From the NCBI GenBank assembly GCA_964549595.1, contig CAZJWK010000009.1, forward strand, positions 1 to 47,625: a stretch of DNA of 47,625 bases, in the 5' to 3' direction. Position numbers and translations under genes: made by a program. The notes below the pieces were generated by a model. That model ran no database searches, was not told the origin of the DNA, and was given only the letters and a program-made list of their open reading frames with translations. Position 1 is the stretch's first letter; each line of letters starts with the position of its first letter. This document shows positions 1 to 6,516 of the stretch, in pieces. The DNA comes from CAZQQN01 sp964549595. Its GTDB lineage: Bacteria > Bacteroidota > Bacteroidia > CAILMK01 > CAYYUA01.

Positions 1-2
1 AT

Positions 3-170
3 TACAATGTACTCAAAACTTTTAATAATGGCAAATCTACCCTGCAGCCCATTGTTAATAACCTTGAAACTCAAAGGAGACTGCTCCAGGCCATTTATGG
101 CTTAGAATTACCAAGGTCAAAAAGAATCCGAAAAAAGCTAAATGGGCAACAGCAACACTTAATCGATTAA
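3..170 (+). CDS. 3' end of an unidentified gene (partial)
   Basis: An open frame enters from the left edge and runs 55 codons to a TAA at 168-170. The visible tail is hydrophilic and ends in a basic stretch (RSKRIRKKLNGQQQH). A basic tail like this would suit a nucleic-acid-binding protein or a transposase, but I recognise no family motif and make no functional claim. The start lies outside the window. It is followed 43 bp later by an oxidoreductase gene on the same strand. Confidence 0.45.
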   Translation, partial: YNVLKTFNNGKSTLQPIVNNLETQRRLLQAIYGLELPRSKRIRKKLNGQQQHLID

Positions 171-213
171 TTTCACGACATTTGTCAGGGATTCCTGTTT
201 AAGTGCCTCTACA

Positions 214-1197
214 ATGGGCAAAAATTCAATGAAAGCTGTTATCCATGAACAATATGGGCCTCCTGAGGTTGCCAATTTAAAGGAGGTTGCCAAGCCTGAA
301 CCCGGGCCTAACGAAGTGCTGGTTAAAGTCTTTGCATCCACAGTGAATCGAACGGATTGTGGGTTCCGCAGTGCAGAATATTTTGTTTCGAGGTTTTGGA
401 GTGGTTTATTCAAACCCCGATACCAGATTTTAGGGTGTGAGTTCGCAGGAGAAATCGAAGCAACCGGGGCTAATGTCAAATCGTTCAGTCCGGGAGATCA
501 TGTTTTCGGCTACGATGACGATAAATTTGGCGGCCATGCTGAATATTTGGCAATCGATGAAAATAAAGCCATCGCCAGGATGCCCGATAATTGGTCTTAT
601 GAAGCCATAGTCCCAAGTACGGAAGGCGCTCATTACGCCTTATGTAACATAAGGGCCTCAAAAATCACAAAGGGGCAAAAAGCCTTGATATATGGGGCAA
701 CGGGGGCAATTGGTTCATCGGCCGTTCAACTTTTGAAACATTTTAAAATCAATACGACAGCAGTTTGTGATACCCAGCATGTGGATCTGATAAAATCCCT
801 TGGCGCCAATGAAGTGATTGATTACGAAACTCAGGATTTCACCAATACAGCAAAAACCTTTGATTTGGTTTTCGATGCGGTTGGCAAAATTTCATTCAGG
901 CAAGCCAAAACCTTGATGAATAAGGATGCCACTTTTATTTCCACGGGATTGGGAAAAAACTGGGAAAACATTCTTTTATCGCTGATAACACCATTTATAG
1001 GAGGTAAGAAGGTTTTGTTTCCCATTCCGGAAATAAAAAAGACCGATGTGGAATTTTTAAAGGGGCTTATTGAGCAAAACCAATTTCGACCTGTGGTGGA
1101 CAGAACCTTTCCTTTGGCGGAAATTGTAAAAGCCTATCAATACGTGGAAACCGGCCAAAAAAAGGGAAATGTGGTAATAAAAGTCCGGGAAGGCTAA
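214..1197 (+). CDS. Zinc-independent MDR-family oxidoreductase (quinone oxidoreductase-like)
   Basis: A 327-residue protein of the medium-chain dehydrogenase/reductase superfamily, predicted to use NAD(P)H on a quinone, enone or aldehyde. It has the N-terminal GroES-like half (VLVKVFASTVNRTD, ILGCEFAGEIEATG, FSPGDHVFGY) and a Rossmann half with the nucleotide-binding loop YGATGAIG at about residues 160-167. The cysteine and histidine ligands of zinc alcohol dehydrogenases are missing, so it belongs to the quinone-oxidoreductase branch. ATG at 229 (MKAVIHEQYG) matches the usual family start better than ATG at 214; neither has a clear ribosome site. It stands alone, convergent with yjbQ. The substrate cannot be told from sequence. 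Confidence 0.85.
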   Translation: MGKNSMKAVIHEQYGPPEVANLKEVAKPEPGPNEVLVKVFASTVNRTDCGFRSAEYFVSRFWSGLFKPRYQILGCEFAGEIEATGANVKSFSPGDHVFGYDDDKFGGHAEYLAIDENKAIARMPDNWSYEAIVPSTEGAHYALCNIRASKITKGQKALIYGATGAIGSSAVQLLKHFKINTTAVCDTQHVDLIKSLGANEVIDYETQDFTNTAKTFDLVFDAVGKISFRQAKTLMNKDATFISTGLGKNWENILLSLITPFIGGKKVLFPIPEIKKTDVEFLKGLIEQNQFRPVVDRTFPLAEIVKAYQYVETGQKKGNVVIKVREG

Positions 1198-1262
1198 AAA
1201 TACAGGCACAGCTTCGTTTAGGGGTCGATGATAAGAAACGGCTGGTCCGAATTTCAGAAATA

Positions 1263-1673
1263 CTAACTGTAGACGGTCACTACCAGTTTTCTCCGGCTGG
1301 GTCGTTCACGGAATTCACACAGGTAAATCCCCTGCCAGGTGCCCAGGTTCAAACGGCCATTGGTAATAGGTAAGGTTAGGGAATGACCTGTCATGGTACT
1401 TTTCACATGGCTAGGCATGTCATCGGGCCCTTCCTCAGTATGCGTATAAAAGGATTGGTTTTCCGGCACCAGTTGGTTCATAATATTTTCAAAATCTTCC
1501 CGGACGGCCGGATCTGCATTTTCATTGATAGCAAGACCGGCTGAGGTATGCTTGATGAAAATATTCATGAGGCCTTTATCCGGTAACCCACCAATTTGCT
1601 TCAGGATGTCATTGGTTATGATGTGTATGCCTCTTGCATAGGAGCCTAATTGGATTTCAGATTGATGGATCAT
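1263..1673 (-). CDS. yjbQ: YjbQ family protein (UPF0047, thiamine-phosphate synthase-like)
   Basis: 136 residues, full length for the YjbQ/UPF0047 family of small beta-rich proteins. Family signatures are intact: HTSAGLAINENADPAVRED in the middle and MPSHVKSTMTGHSL followed by GRLNLGTWQGIYLCE near the C-terminus, carrying the conserved histidines. Some family members have weak secondary thiamine-phosphate synthase activity; the true role is unsettled. The gene is monocistronic. Its upstream region (1674-2076) is long and contains a structured element partly resembling a thiamine pyrophosphate riboswitch, which would fit the proposed activity but is unproven. Confidence 0.85.
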   Translation of the reverse strand: MIHQSEIQLGSYARGIHIITNDILKQIGGLPDKGLMNIFIKHTSAGLAINENADPAVREDFENIMNQLVPENQSFYTHTEEGPDDMPSHVKSTMTGHSLTLPITNGRLNLGTWQGIYLCEFRERPSRRKLVVTVYS

Positions 1674-2076
1674 AAGGTTTTTTATGGCTTATAACAATAC
1701 TAAACCTTTATTCCATTCCCTGTTCAAGGGTATAGGCTTTCCTAAACACTCAGTGAATGGGCAAGTAAGTCAAAGCCTGTGTTTAAAATCACTCCTTTCT
1801 CAGTTTCTAACTTTTCGGATACAAGGATCTCAATAATGGTTACATTGATGATAATCTGTGGCACCAGTAAGGAAAAATAGTCAAGTTTTATTTACGGCAG
1901 ATAAAATCTTAAAGGCAAAAATGGTTTTTTGGTGTACGGAATACCAGAACCTCCCCAATAAAGTGATTGAACCTTTTTAAACTTATTTCTTTTACCCAAT
2001 GATTCGGGTTAGAAAGACTCCCCTTCCTGCCTTTTAAAAAGTAGTACGGGCTTTTTTTTCCGTGACAGGAATGCGC
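1674..2076. other. Intergenic region with crossing inverted repeats
   Basis: About 400 bp with no credible gene; the short frames here lack homologous features. It separates the ahcY terminator from yjbQ. Two pairs of exact 7-bp inverted repeats cross: AGGCTTT 1734-1740 with AAAGCCT 1772-1778, and TAAACAC 1743-1749 with GTGTTTA 1779-1785. CCATTC (1713-1718) can pair with GAATGG (1755-1760). Small hairpins lie at 1718-1730 and 1733-1744. This is probably the yjbQ leader. The rest shows nothing I can name, and no full -33/-7 promoter was found. Confidence 0.4.
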
Positions 2077-2107
2077 AAAAAAAAGGGAATGCAAAACTGC
2101 ATTCCCC
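2077..2107 (-). terminator. Rho-independent terminator of ahcY
   Basis: Read on the minus strand, an 8-bp perfect stem (GGGAATGC at 2085-2092 with GCATTCCC at 2099-2106) and a 6-nt loop are followed by eight U residues (2084 down to 2077). It lies 32 bp past the ahcY stop codon, the expected place for an intrinsic terminator. Confidence 0.85.
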
Positions 2108-2138
2108 TTTTATTAAACCAATTGAATGGACTATGGCA

Positions 2139-3449
2139 TTAATAGCGGTAAGCATCGCTTTTGAAAGGCCCGTTGAGATCAACACCGATGTATTCGGCTT
2201 GTTCTTTGTTAAGGCTTTCAAGATGCGCATTGATTTTTTCAAGGTGTAAGGAAGCCACTTTTTCGTCCAGGTGCTTAGGAAGCACATACACCTTATTGTC
2301 GTATTTTTCGGAATTGTTCAAGAGGTCCATCTGAGCCAATGTTTGGTTACAGAAAGAGTTAGACATTACAAAGGAAGGATGGCCCGTAGCAACACCCAAA
2401 TTCATAAGGCGGCCGGAAGCAAGCAAAAGAATTTCTTTGCCGTTGATGTCGTATTTATCAACCTGTGCTTTGATGTTATCCTTCTCAGCATTCTGTTCCA
2501 GCCAATGCACATCGATCTCATTATCAAAGTGGCCGATGTTACCCACAATGGCTTTGTCTTTCATCTTTTTGAAATGCCTTTCGGTGATGACATCCTTATT
2601 ACCGGTGGCCGTGACGAAGATGTCACCAATTTCAGCGGCTTCGTCCATGGTTTTGACTTCAAAACCTTCCATGGCAGCCTGAAGGGCACAGATGGGATCT
2701 ATTTCGGTAATAATGACCCTGGCACCAGCGCCTTTGAGGGATTGAGCGGAACCTTTTCCGACATCACCAAAACCAGCAACTACTGCAACTTTACCGGCCA
2801 TCATAATATCCGTACCCCTGCGGATAGCATCTACACAAGATTCGCGACAACCATAAATGTTGTCAAACTTAGACTTGGTAACGGAATCGTTCACATTAAT
2901 AGAAGGTACAGGCAGGGTTCCGTTTTTCTCCCTTTGATAAAGCCTGAGCACACCGGTTGTGGTTTCTTCTGAAAGACCGTATATGTCCTTGGTCAACTCG
3001 GGATATTCACTCAATACCTTTTCAGTAAGGTCACCGCCATCATCAAGAATGAGGTTAAGTGGACGGTTTTCATCCCCGAAGAACAAGGTTTGTTCAATAC
3101 ACCAATCGTATTCTTCTTCGGTTTCGCCTTTCCATGCAAAAACGGGAACACCTTCTTTAGCAACAGCTGCGGCAGCTTGGTCCTGAGTAGAGAAAATGTT
3201 ACAGGAAGACCACCGAACTTCAGCACCCAGCTCAAGCAGGGTTTCAATCAAAACGGCTGTTTGTACTGTCATGTGAAGGCAACCAGCAATTCTTGCACCC
3301 TTCAGGGGCTTTTGGTTCCCATATTCTTCGCGAAGGGACATTAAGCCGGGCATTTCAGCCTCAGCAAGTTTGATTTCTTTGCGGCCCCAGTCCGCTAAGT
3401 TGATGTCTTTTACTTGGTAAGCTAAATTTTCAAATTTTGTTTCTGGCAT
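2139..3449 (-). CDS. ahcY: Adenosylhomocysteinase (S-adenosyl-L-homocysteine hydrolase)
   Basis: Cytosolic enzyme that hydrolyses S-adenosylhomocysteine to adenosine and homocysteine, regenerating the methyl cycle and relieving product inhibition of methyltransferases. At 436 residues it is full length. Substrate-binding segments CLHMTVQTAVL and NDSVTKSKFDNIYGCRES are present, as are the NAD-binding motif GFGDVGKGSA (about residue 223) and the C-terminal tyrosine tail (KSDAYRY) typical of the family. ATG at 3449 is the only sensible start. It is transcribed alone, from a well-formed promoter about 170 nt upstream to a strong terminator just downstream. The long leader suggests post-transcriptional or operator control. 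Confidence 0.97.
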   Translation of the reverse strand: MPETKFENLAYQVKDINLADWGRKEIKLAEAEMPGLMSLREEYGNQKPLKGARIAGCLHMTVQTAVLIETLLELGAEVRWSSCNIFSTQDQAAAAVAKEGVPVFAWKGETEEEYDWCIEQTLFFGDENRPLNLILDDGGDLTEKVLSEYPELTKDIYGLSEETTTGVLRLYQREKNGTLPVPSINVNDSVTKSKFDNIYGCRESCVDAIRRGTDIMMAGKVAVVAGFGDVGKGSAQSLKGAGARVIITEIDPICALQAAMEGFEVKTMDEAAEIGDIFVTATGNKDVITERHFKKMKDKAIVGNIGHFDNEIDVHWLEQNAEKDNIKAQVDKYDINGKEILLLASGRLMNLGVATGHPSFVMSNSFCNQTLAQMDLLNNSEKYDNKVYVLPKHLDEKVASLHLEKINAHLESLNKEQAEYIGVDLNGPFKSDAYRY

Positions 3450-3545
3450 AATTAAATGATTTTAATTTAAAAATAATTGATTTTGTAAAAAATAAGTACA
3501 ATCGAAAAACATTAAGCGGTTAAACCAACAACCCTCAATCCATTA

Positions 3546-3560
3546 TGTTCAAAGTGAACA
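3546..3560. promoter_or_regulatory. Inverted repeat in the ahcY leader
   Basis: TGTTCA-AAG-TGAACA is a perfect 6-bp inverted repeat with a 3-nt centre. It lies about 60 nt inside the predicted ahcY transcript and 97 bp before the ahcY ATG. It could be an operator or a small RNA hairpin; no regulator can be assigned. Confidence 0.3.
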
Positions 3561-3624
3561 AATTGTTACTTTAAACATTGACTTTCAGGCTGAAAAGTTT
3601 TTCGCTTTCCAAAGTTTCAAGATG

Positions 3625-3655
3625 CAAAGGTAAAGTTTTCGGCTTAAACGCCAAA
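3625..3655 (-). promoter_or_regulatory. Bacteroidota-type promoter for ahcY
   Basis: On the minus strand, TTTG (3655-3652), a 19-nt spacer and TACCTTTG (3632-3625) match the Bacteroidota primary-sigma consensus TTTG-N19-TAnnTTTG at every fixed base. Transcription should start near 3618, giving a leader of about 170 nt before the ahcY ATG. Confidence 0.6.
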
Positions 3656-3707
3656 TTATTCCCGCTTATTAAGCCCATATTTTCGATGAATAGGCAATTT
3701 TAAAGGA

Positions 3708-4013
3708 TTAATCCAGTTTACTGAGGTTATGGGTACAAAATGCCAGGAAGTGCTCAAAATCTTCCTTTGAGACTTTTTCCCAAAATTCATCTTCCTGGTT
3801 GATCATGTCTTCAATGAGATTCCGATCGGGTAACTTTTCAGCCTGGTAACAGTGAACCTGGTAAAAATTGCCCATGACTTTGATTTCTTCAAAGCTTTCA
3901 TAGGAATCAATTCGGAAATAAGTTTTACCATCCGGGTATCGCCTGAACACCGGGAAATCCCATTTTTCTTCCATGCAATTGAACGAGAAGGTTTGTAAAG
4001 CCTGAAACTCCAT
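3708..4013 (-). CDS. Conserved hypothetical protein, about 101 aa
   Basis: A small acidic cytosolic protein rich in aromatic residues (FPVFRRYPDGKTYFRI, FYQVHCYQAE, EDEFWEKVSKEDFEHF). There is no signal peptide or membrane segment. I believe similar proteins occur in related Bacteroidota, but I know no function. The open frame continues upstream through a tRNA-Leu gene, so the longer start at 4079 is not credible; ATG at 4013, just outside the tRNA, was chosen. It may be co-transcribed with the tRNA. A second ATG at 3974 is possible. Confidence 0.6.
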   Translation of the reverse strand: MEFQALQTFSFNCMEEKWDFPVFRRYPDGKTYFRIDSYESFEEIKVMGNFYQVHCYQAEKLPDRNLIEDMINQEDEFWEKVSKEDFEHFLAFCTHNLSKLD

Positions 4014-4022
4014 CCTTAAAAG

Positions 4023-4107
4023 TGCCCAGGGTGGGACTCGAACCCACACAGCCGTACTGGCCACATGGCCCTCAACCATGCGCGTCTACCAATTCCGCCA
4101 CCTGGGC
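4023..4107 (-). tRNA. tRNA-Leu (GAG anticodon)
   Basis: An 85-nt class II tRNA with a perfect 7-bp acceptor stem (GCCCAGG with CCTGGGC), D-arm, anticodon stem CATGG/CCATG around the loop TTGAGGG (anticodon GAG), a variable arm and T-arm GGTTCGAGTCC. The discriminator base is A, and no CCA is encoded. Confidence 0.95.
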
Positions 4108-4175
4108 TTTATTTTTAAATGAAGGCTTTTTAGAGAGCCATTATGCCTTTTACCTCGGGTATTCCTACCGTTAAG

Positions 4176-4249
4176 TGGTCCCACCAGGACTCGAACCTGG
4201 AACCTACAGCTTAGAAGGCTGTTGCTCTATCCGGTTGAGCTATGAGACC
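4176..4249 (-). tRNA. tRNA-Arg (TCT anticodon)
   Basis: A 74-nt tRNA with acceptor stem GGTCTCA/TGGGACC (one G-U pair), anticodon stem ACAGC/GCTGT around the loop CTTCTAA (anticodon UCU, reading AGA/AGG) and T-arm GGTTCGAGTCC. No CCA is encoded. It lies 68 bp upstream of tRNA-Leu on the same strand, so the two may share a transcript. Confidence 0.95.
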
Positions 4250-4431
4250 TTTTTAGCAAAAGGGTTTGATGACTAAACTCCCCAACCAAAAGGGATTTAA
4301 ACCACGCCATTCATTTAAATCAGTTGCAAATTTAGGAATATTTCCAAAACCGGAAAATGGTGGATCCCTTCCGTTTTATTGGTAAATAGGGACGGTTAAG
4401 AGCCAGGGAAATGCTTAATAAACCATTGAAA

Positions 4432-5361
4432 TCAGGGAGTCGTTGAATAGGCCTGGTAATCCTTTACAAATTGATAAAGGTTAAAATCAGGCTGCTTTAC
4501 TGCCGATTGAATGGCATTCAAAAGGGTTTCCCTATTCACATCTTTCATGCGTTCATTCTGTATTAGGCGGTAGGCTTTTTCTGTCAATAATTGGGCCTTT
4601 TTCTCACTGAAATTAAAGTTTTCCCAATGGTTTTGAATGATTTCTGCTAAATCCTCCACCCCTTCATACTTAGAAGCATTAGTGGCCATAACAGGGATCT
4701 CCCGATCAATAGTACTTTTTTCATGGACCAATTGTTTCAAGTAGTTGATAAACCGTTTAGCTTGGGGGCGGTCTGTTTTATTCACAACGAAAATATCGGC
4801 AATTTCCATTAGCCCGGATTTGATAACCTGTACCTCATCCCCGCTTTCCGGGACAGTCAAGACAAGGGTTAAATCAGCAAGACCCGCAATTTCCACTTCT
4901 GACTGGCCTACACCTACCGTCTCCACCAACACATAATCAAAACCTGCTGCTTTCATCACATCAACCACTTCAATGGCTTTAGCGGAAATCCCTCCCAAGG
5001 ATCCTCGGGTAGCCAGCGAGCGAATAAAAGCATTGGGATTGTTGTAATGGTCATTCATCCTTATACGGTCACCCAATAAGGATCCATGGTTAAAAGGCGA
5101 AGTGGGGTCTATTGCTATAATTCCGATTTTTTTACCATTGCTTGTCCAATGATGGATTAAGCCGTTAATAAGCGTGCTTTTACCGGCACCCGGCGGACCG
5201 GTGAAACCAATCACAGGAACTTGTTCAGGGATTTTAAGTTGAGTGAGAAGGGGGTCGAAGCCTTCGGCTTCATTTTCTACCAAACTTATTGCTCTTGCTA
5301 AAGCCCTCAGATCACCATTAGCAAGCTTTTCTGCCAGATCAGGCTGGTTGCCCATAAGCAT
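4432..5361 (-). CDS. meaB: Methylmalonyl-CoA mutase-associated GTPase MeaB
   Basis: A 309-residue G3E-family GTPase that gates cofactor loading and protects adenosylcobalamin-dependent methylmalonyl-CoA mutase. Walker A GPPGAGKS is at about residues 55-62; the switch segment ETVGVGQSEVEIAGLAD and the guanine-specificity motif NKTD are intact. The mutase genes are not in this window, but a cobalamin adenosyltransferase that would make the cofactor lies at 36212-36754. It begins one base after the anti-sigma gene stop, so translational coupling with the sigma/anti-sigma pair is likely, an unusual neighbour for this GTPase. ATG at 5361 or 5355 are both possible starts. Confidence 0.92.
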   Translation of the reverse strand: MLMGNQPDLAEKLANGDLRALARAISLVENEAEGFDPLLTQLKIPEQVPVIGFTGPPGAGKSTLINGLIHHWTSNGKKIGIIAIDPTSPFNHGSLLGDRIRMNDHYNNPNAFIRSLATRGSLGGISAKAIEVVDVMKAAGFDYVLVETVGVGQSEVEIAGLADLTLVLTVPESGDEVQVIKSGLMEIADIFVVNKTDRPQAKRFINYLKQLVHEKSTIDREIPVMATNASKYEGVEDLAEIIQNHWENFNFSEKKAQLLTEKAYRLIQNERMKDVNRETLLNAIQSAVKQPDFNLYQFVKDYQAYSTTP

Positions 5362-5362
5362 G

Positions 5363-5596
5363 TTAAACGTGGTTCCCTACATAGGCTTTAATGTCATTGA
5401 CAACGGCGGGAGGAACTTGTTTTGGAAAAAGGGTTTTCCTTAAATACTCTTTAAAGCACCGTTCTTGTTCGTAGCGATCCTGGCAGTCACATTGCTGGCA
5501 TTCCTTGATGTGGTCGAATACCTTTTGCTTTTCTTGTTCGGACAACTCCCCGTCTAAAAGGAGCTCAAGTTTCTCGTGAACCTCTTTACAATCCAT
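5363..5596 (-). CDS. Zinc-binding anti-sigma factor (ZAS type)
   Basis: 77-residue soluble protein with the ZAS signature: Cys3, then His29-x3-Cys33-x2-Cys36 (HIKECQQC). In the RsrA/ChrR-like families these residues bind zinc and hold the cognate sigma factor until an oxidative or other signal releases it. No transmembrane helix is present, so it should act in the cytoplasm. It lies 11 bp after the ECF sigma gene and one base before meaB. Pairing with the upstream sigma factor follows from adjacency. Redox sensing is inference; some ZAS proteins do not sense oxidants. Confidence 0.85.
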   Translation of the reverse strand: MDCKEVHEKLELLLDGELSEQEKQKVFDHIKECQQCDCQDRYEQERCFKEYLRKTLFPKQVPPAVVNDIKAYVGNHV

Positions 5597-5607
5597 AATA
5601 ACCGATT

Positions 5608-6297
5608 TTAACCGTTGTATCCTTTTTTATTGGCATAGTCCTTTAATTTTTCTTTTAGCATGTTTCGAGCCCGGTGCAAGCGGGAACGAACGGTACCAAT
5701 GGGTACGTCAATGATCTTAGCGATTTCTTCGTACTTAAACCCTTCAATATCGCATAGCAAAATAATTAAACGATAATCAACGGGCAAAGAGTTCAATGCT
5801 TTGGAAACTTCATCCCCAATTAAACTATCAAATACCTCTTGCCGCAGATCAATGAAACCCGTATCCTCGCTTTCATCGCCGGTGTAAAAATCTTCAAAAC
5901 TTAAATGGACAGGCCGCTTGGATTTTTTCCGGTAATCATTGATGAATGTGTTCTTCAAAATCCTTAACAACCAAGCTTTCGCATTAGTGCCTTTTTGGTA
6001 ATAATTGATGTATTTATAAGCGCGAAGATAGGTTTCCTGAAGCAAGTCCTTTGCTTCGTCCTCGTCATTAGTAAGGTAGTAGCCAAAATTATATAGGGAG
6101 TCAATGTGAGGCAGAAATTCGTTGTCGAAAATTTCCTGCTTCTCATCAACGGTTAAATCCTGTCTTTTTTTATCCTCATTGATGTATTCTTCGTTTTGCT
6201 CCTCTTGCTGATCCGACTGTTTTTCCTCTTCTACTTTATTTTGTATGGCTTCCTTCCTTTCGTTGGCCTTTTGTTGTTTGTTCTTGTTTTGTTCCAT
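5608..6297 (-). CDS. ECF-type RNA polymerase sigma factor with charged N-terminal extension
   Basis: 229 residues. Sigma region 2 spans about residues 60-125 (LYNFGYYLTNDEDEAKDLLQ, AWLLRILKNTFINDYRK). Region 4 spans about 165-220 (LPVDYRLIILLCDIEGF, then YEEIAKIIDVPIGTVRSRLHR, the helix-turn-helix). It resembles the SigR/SigH ECF group, whose partners are zinc anti-sigma factors, matching the downstream gene. The first 55 or so residues are a low-complexity Lys/Glu/Gln/Asn extension not needed for the fold, so the true start could be later, although ATG at 6297 opens the frame. Two copies of an 18-bp element lie upstream and may mediate autoregulation. Confidence 0.92.
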   Translation of the reverse strand: MEQNKNKQQKANERKEAIQNKVEEEKQSDQQEEQNEEYINEDKKRQDLTVDEKQEIFDNEFLPHIDSLYNFGYYLTNDEDEAKDLLQETYLRAYKYINYYQKGTNAKAWLLRILKNTFINDYRKKSKRPVHLSFEDFYTGDESEDTGFIDLRQEVFDSLIGDEVSKALNSLPVDYRLIILLCDIEGFKYEEIAKIIDVPIGTVRSRLHRARNMLKEKLKDYANKKGYNG

Positions 6298-6350
6298 AAG
6301 AAGATGTTCCTTCTTTAAAAAGGTTTTTCAAAAAGATAATTTCATACACT

Positions 6351-6453
6351 TTTCAATAAAATTAGCCAAGAAAAGTACATATTTCCACTATCGAAGCAAT
6401 TTTCAAGCCATGCTTTTGTCCTTCCTGTAAGGGACTTTCAATAAAATTAGCCA
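6351..6453. repeat. Duplicated 18-bp element upstream of the sigma factor gene
   Basis: TTTCAATAAAATTAGCCA occurs exactly at 6351-6368 and again at 6436-6453, 85 bp apart, with similar flanks. On the minus strand each copy contains TAATTTTATTG, close to the TAnnTTTG -7 box. The region (6298-6516) has no gene and is the promoter region of the sigma operon. Tandem promoters or a double binding site are the simplest readings. Confidence 0.5.
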
Positions 6454-6516
6454 TAAAAGCTATTCTATATCAGAGATTTATAGCAAAAGGGCAGAAATGA
6501 GTCAAGGAAATTAGGC

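Noticed and set aside
1734..1785. A classical H-type pseudoknot from the crossing repeats
   Set aside because: One connecting loop would be 0 nt and another at most 2 nt across 7-bp stems, which is sterically unlikely; mutually exclusive hairpins are a better reading.
2271..2972. A 233-codon open frame opposite ahcY
   Set aside because: It lies entirely antisense to a strongly conserved enzyme gene, has no family features and is explained by codon bias of the real gene.
3450..3620. A known SAM or SAH riboswitch in the ahcY leader
   Set aside because: I could not match the conserved cores of those classes; only a simple palindrome is visible.
4014..4079. N-terminal extension of the 101-residue hypothetical protein
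   Set aside because: This part of the frame lies inside the tRNA-Leu gene; the later ATG at 4013 clears it.
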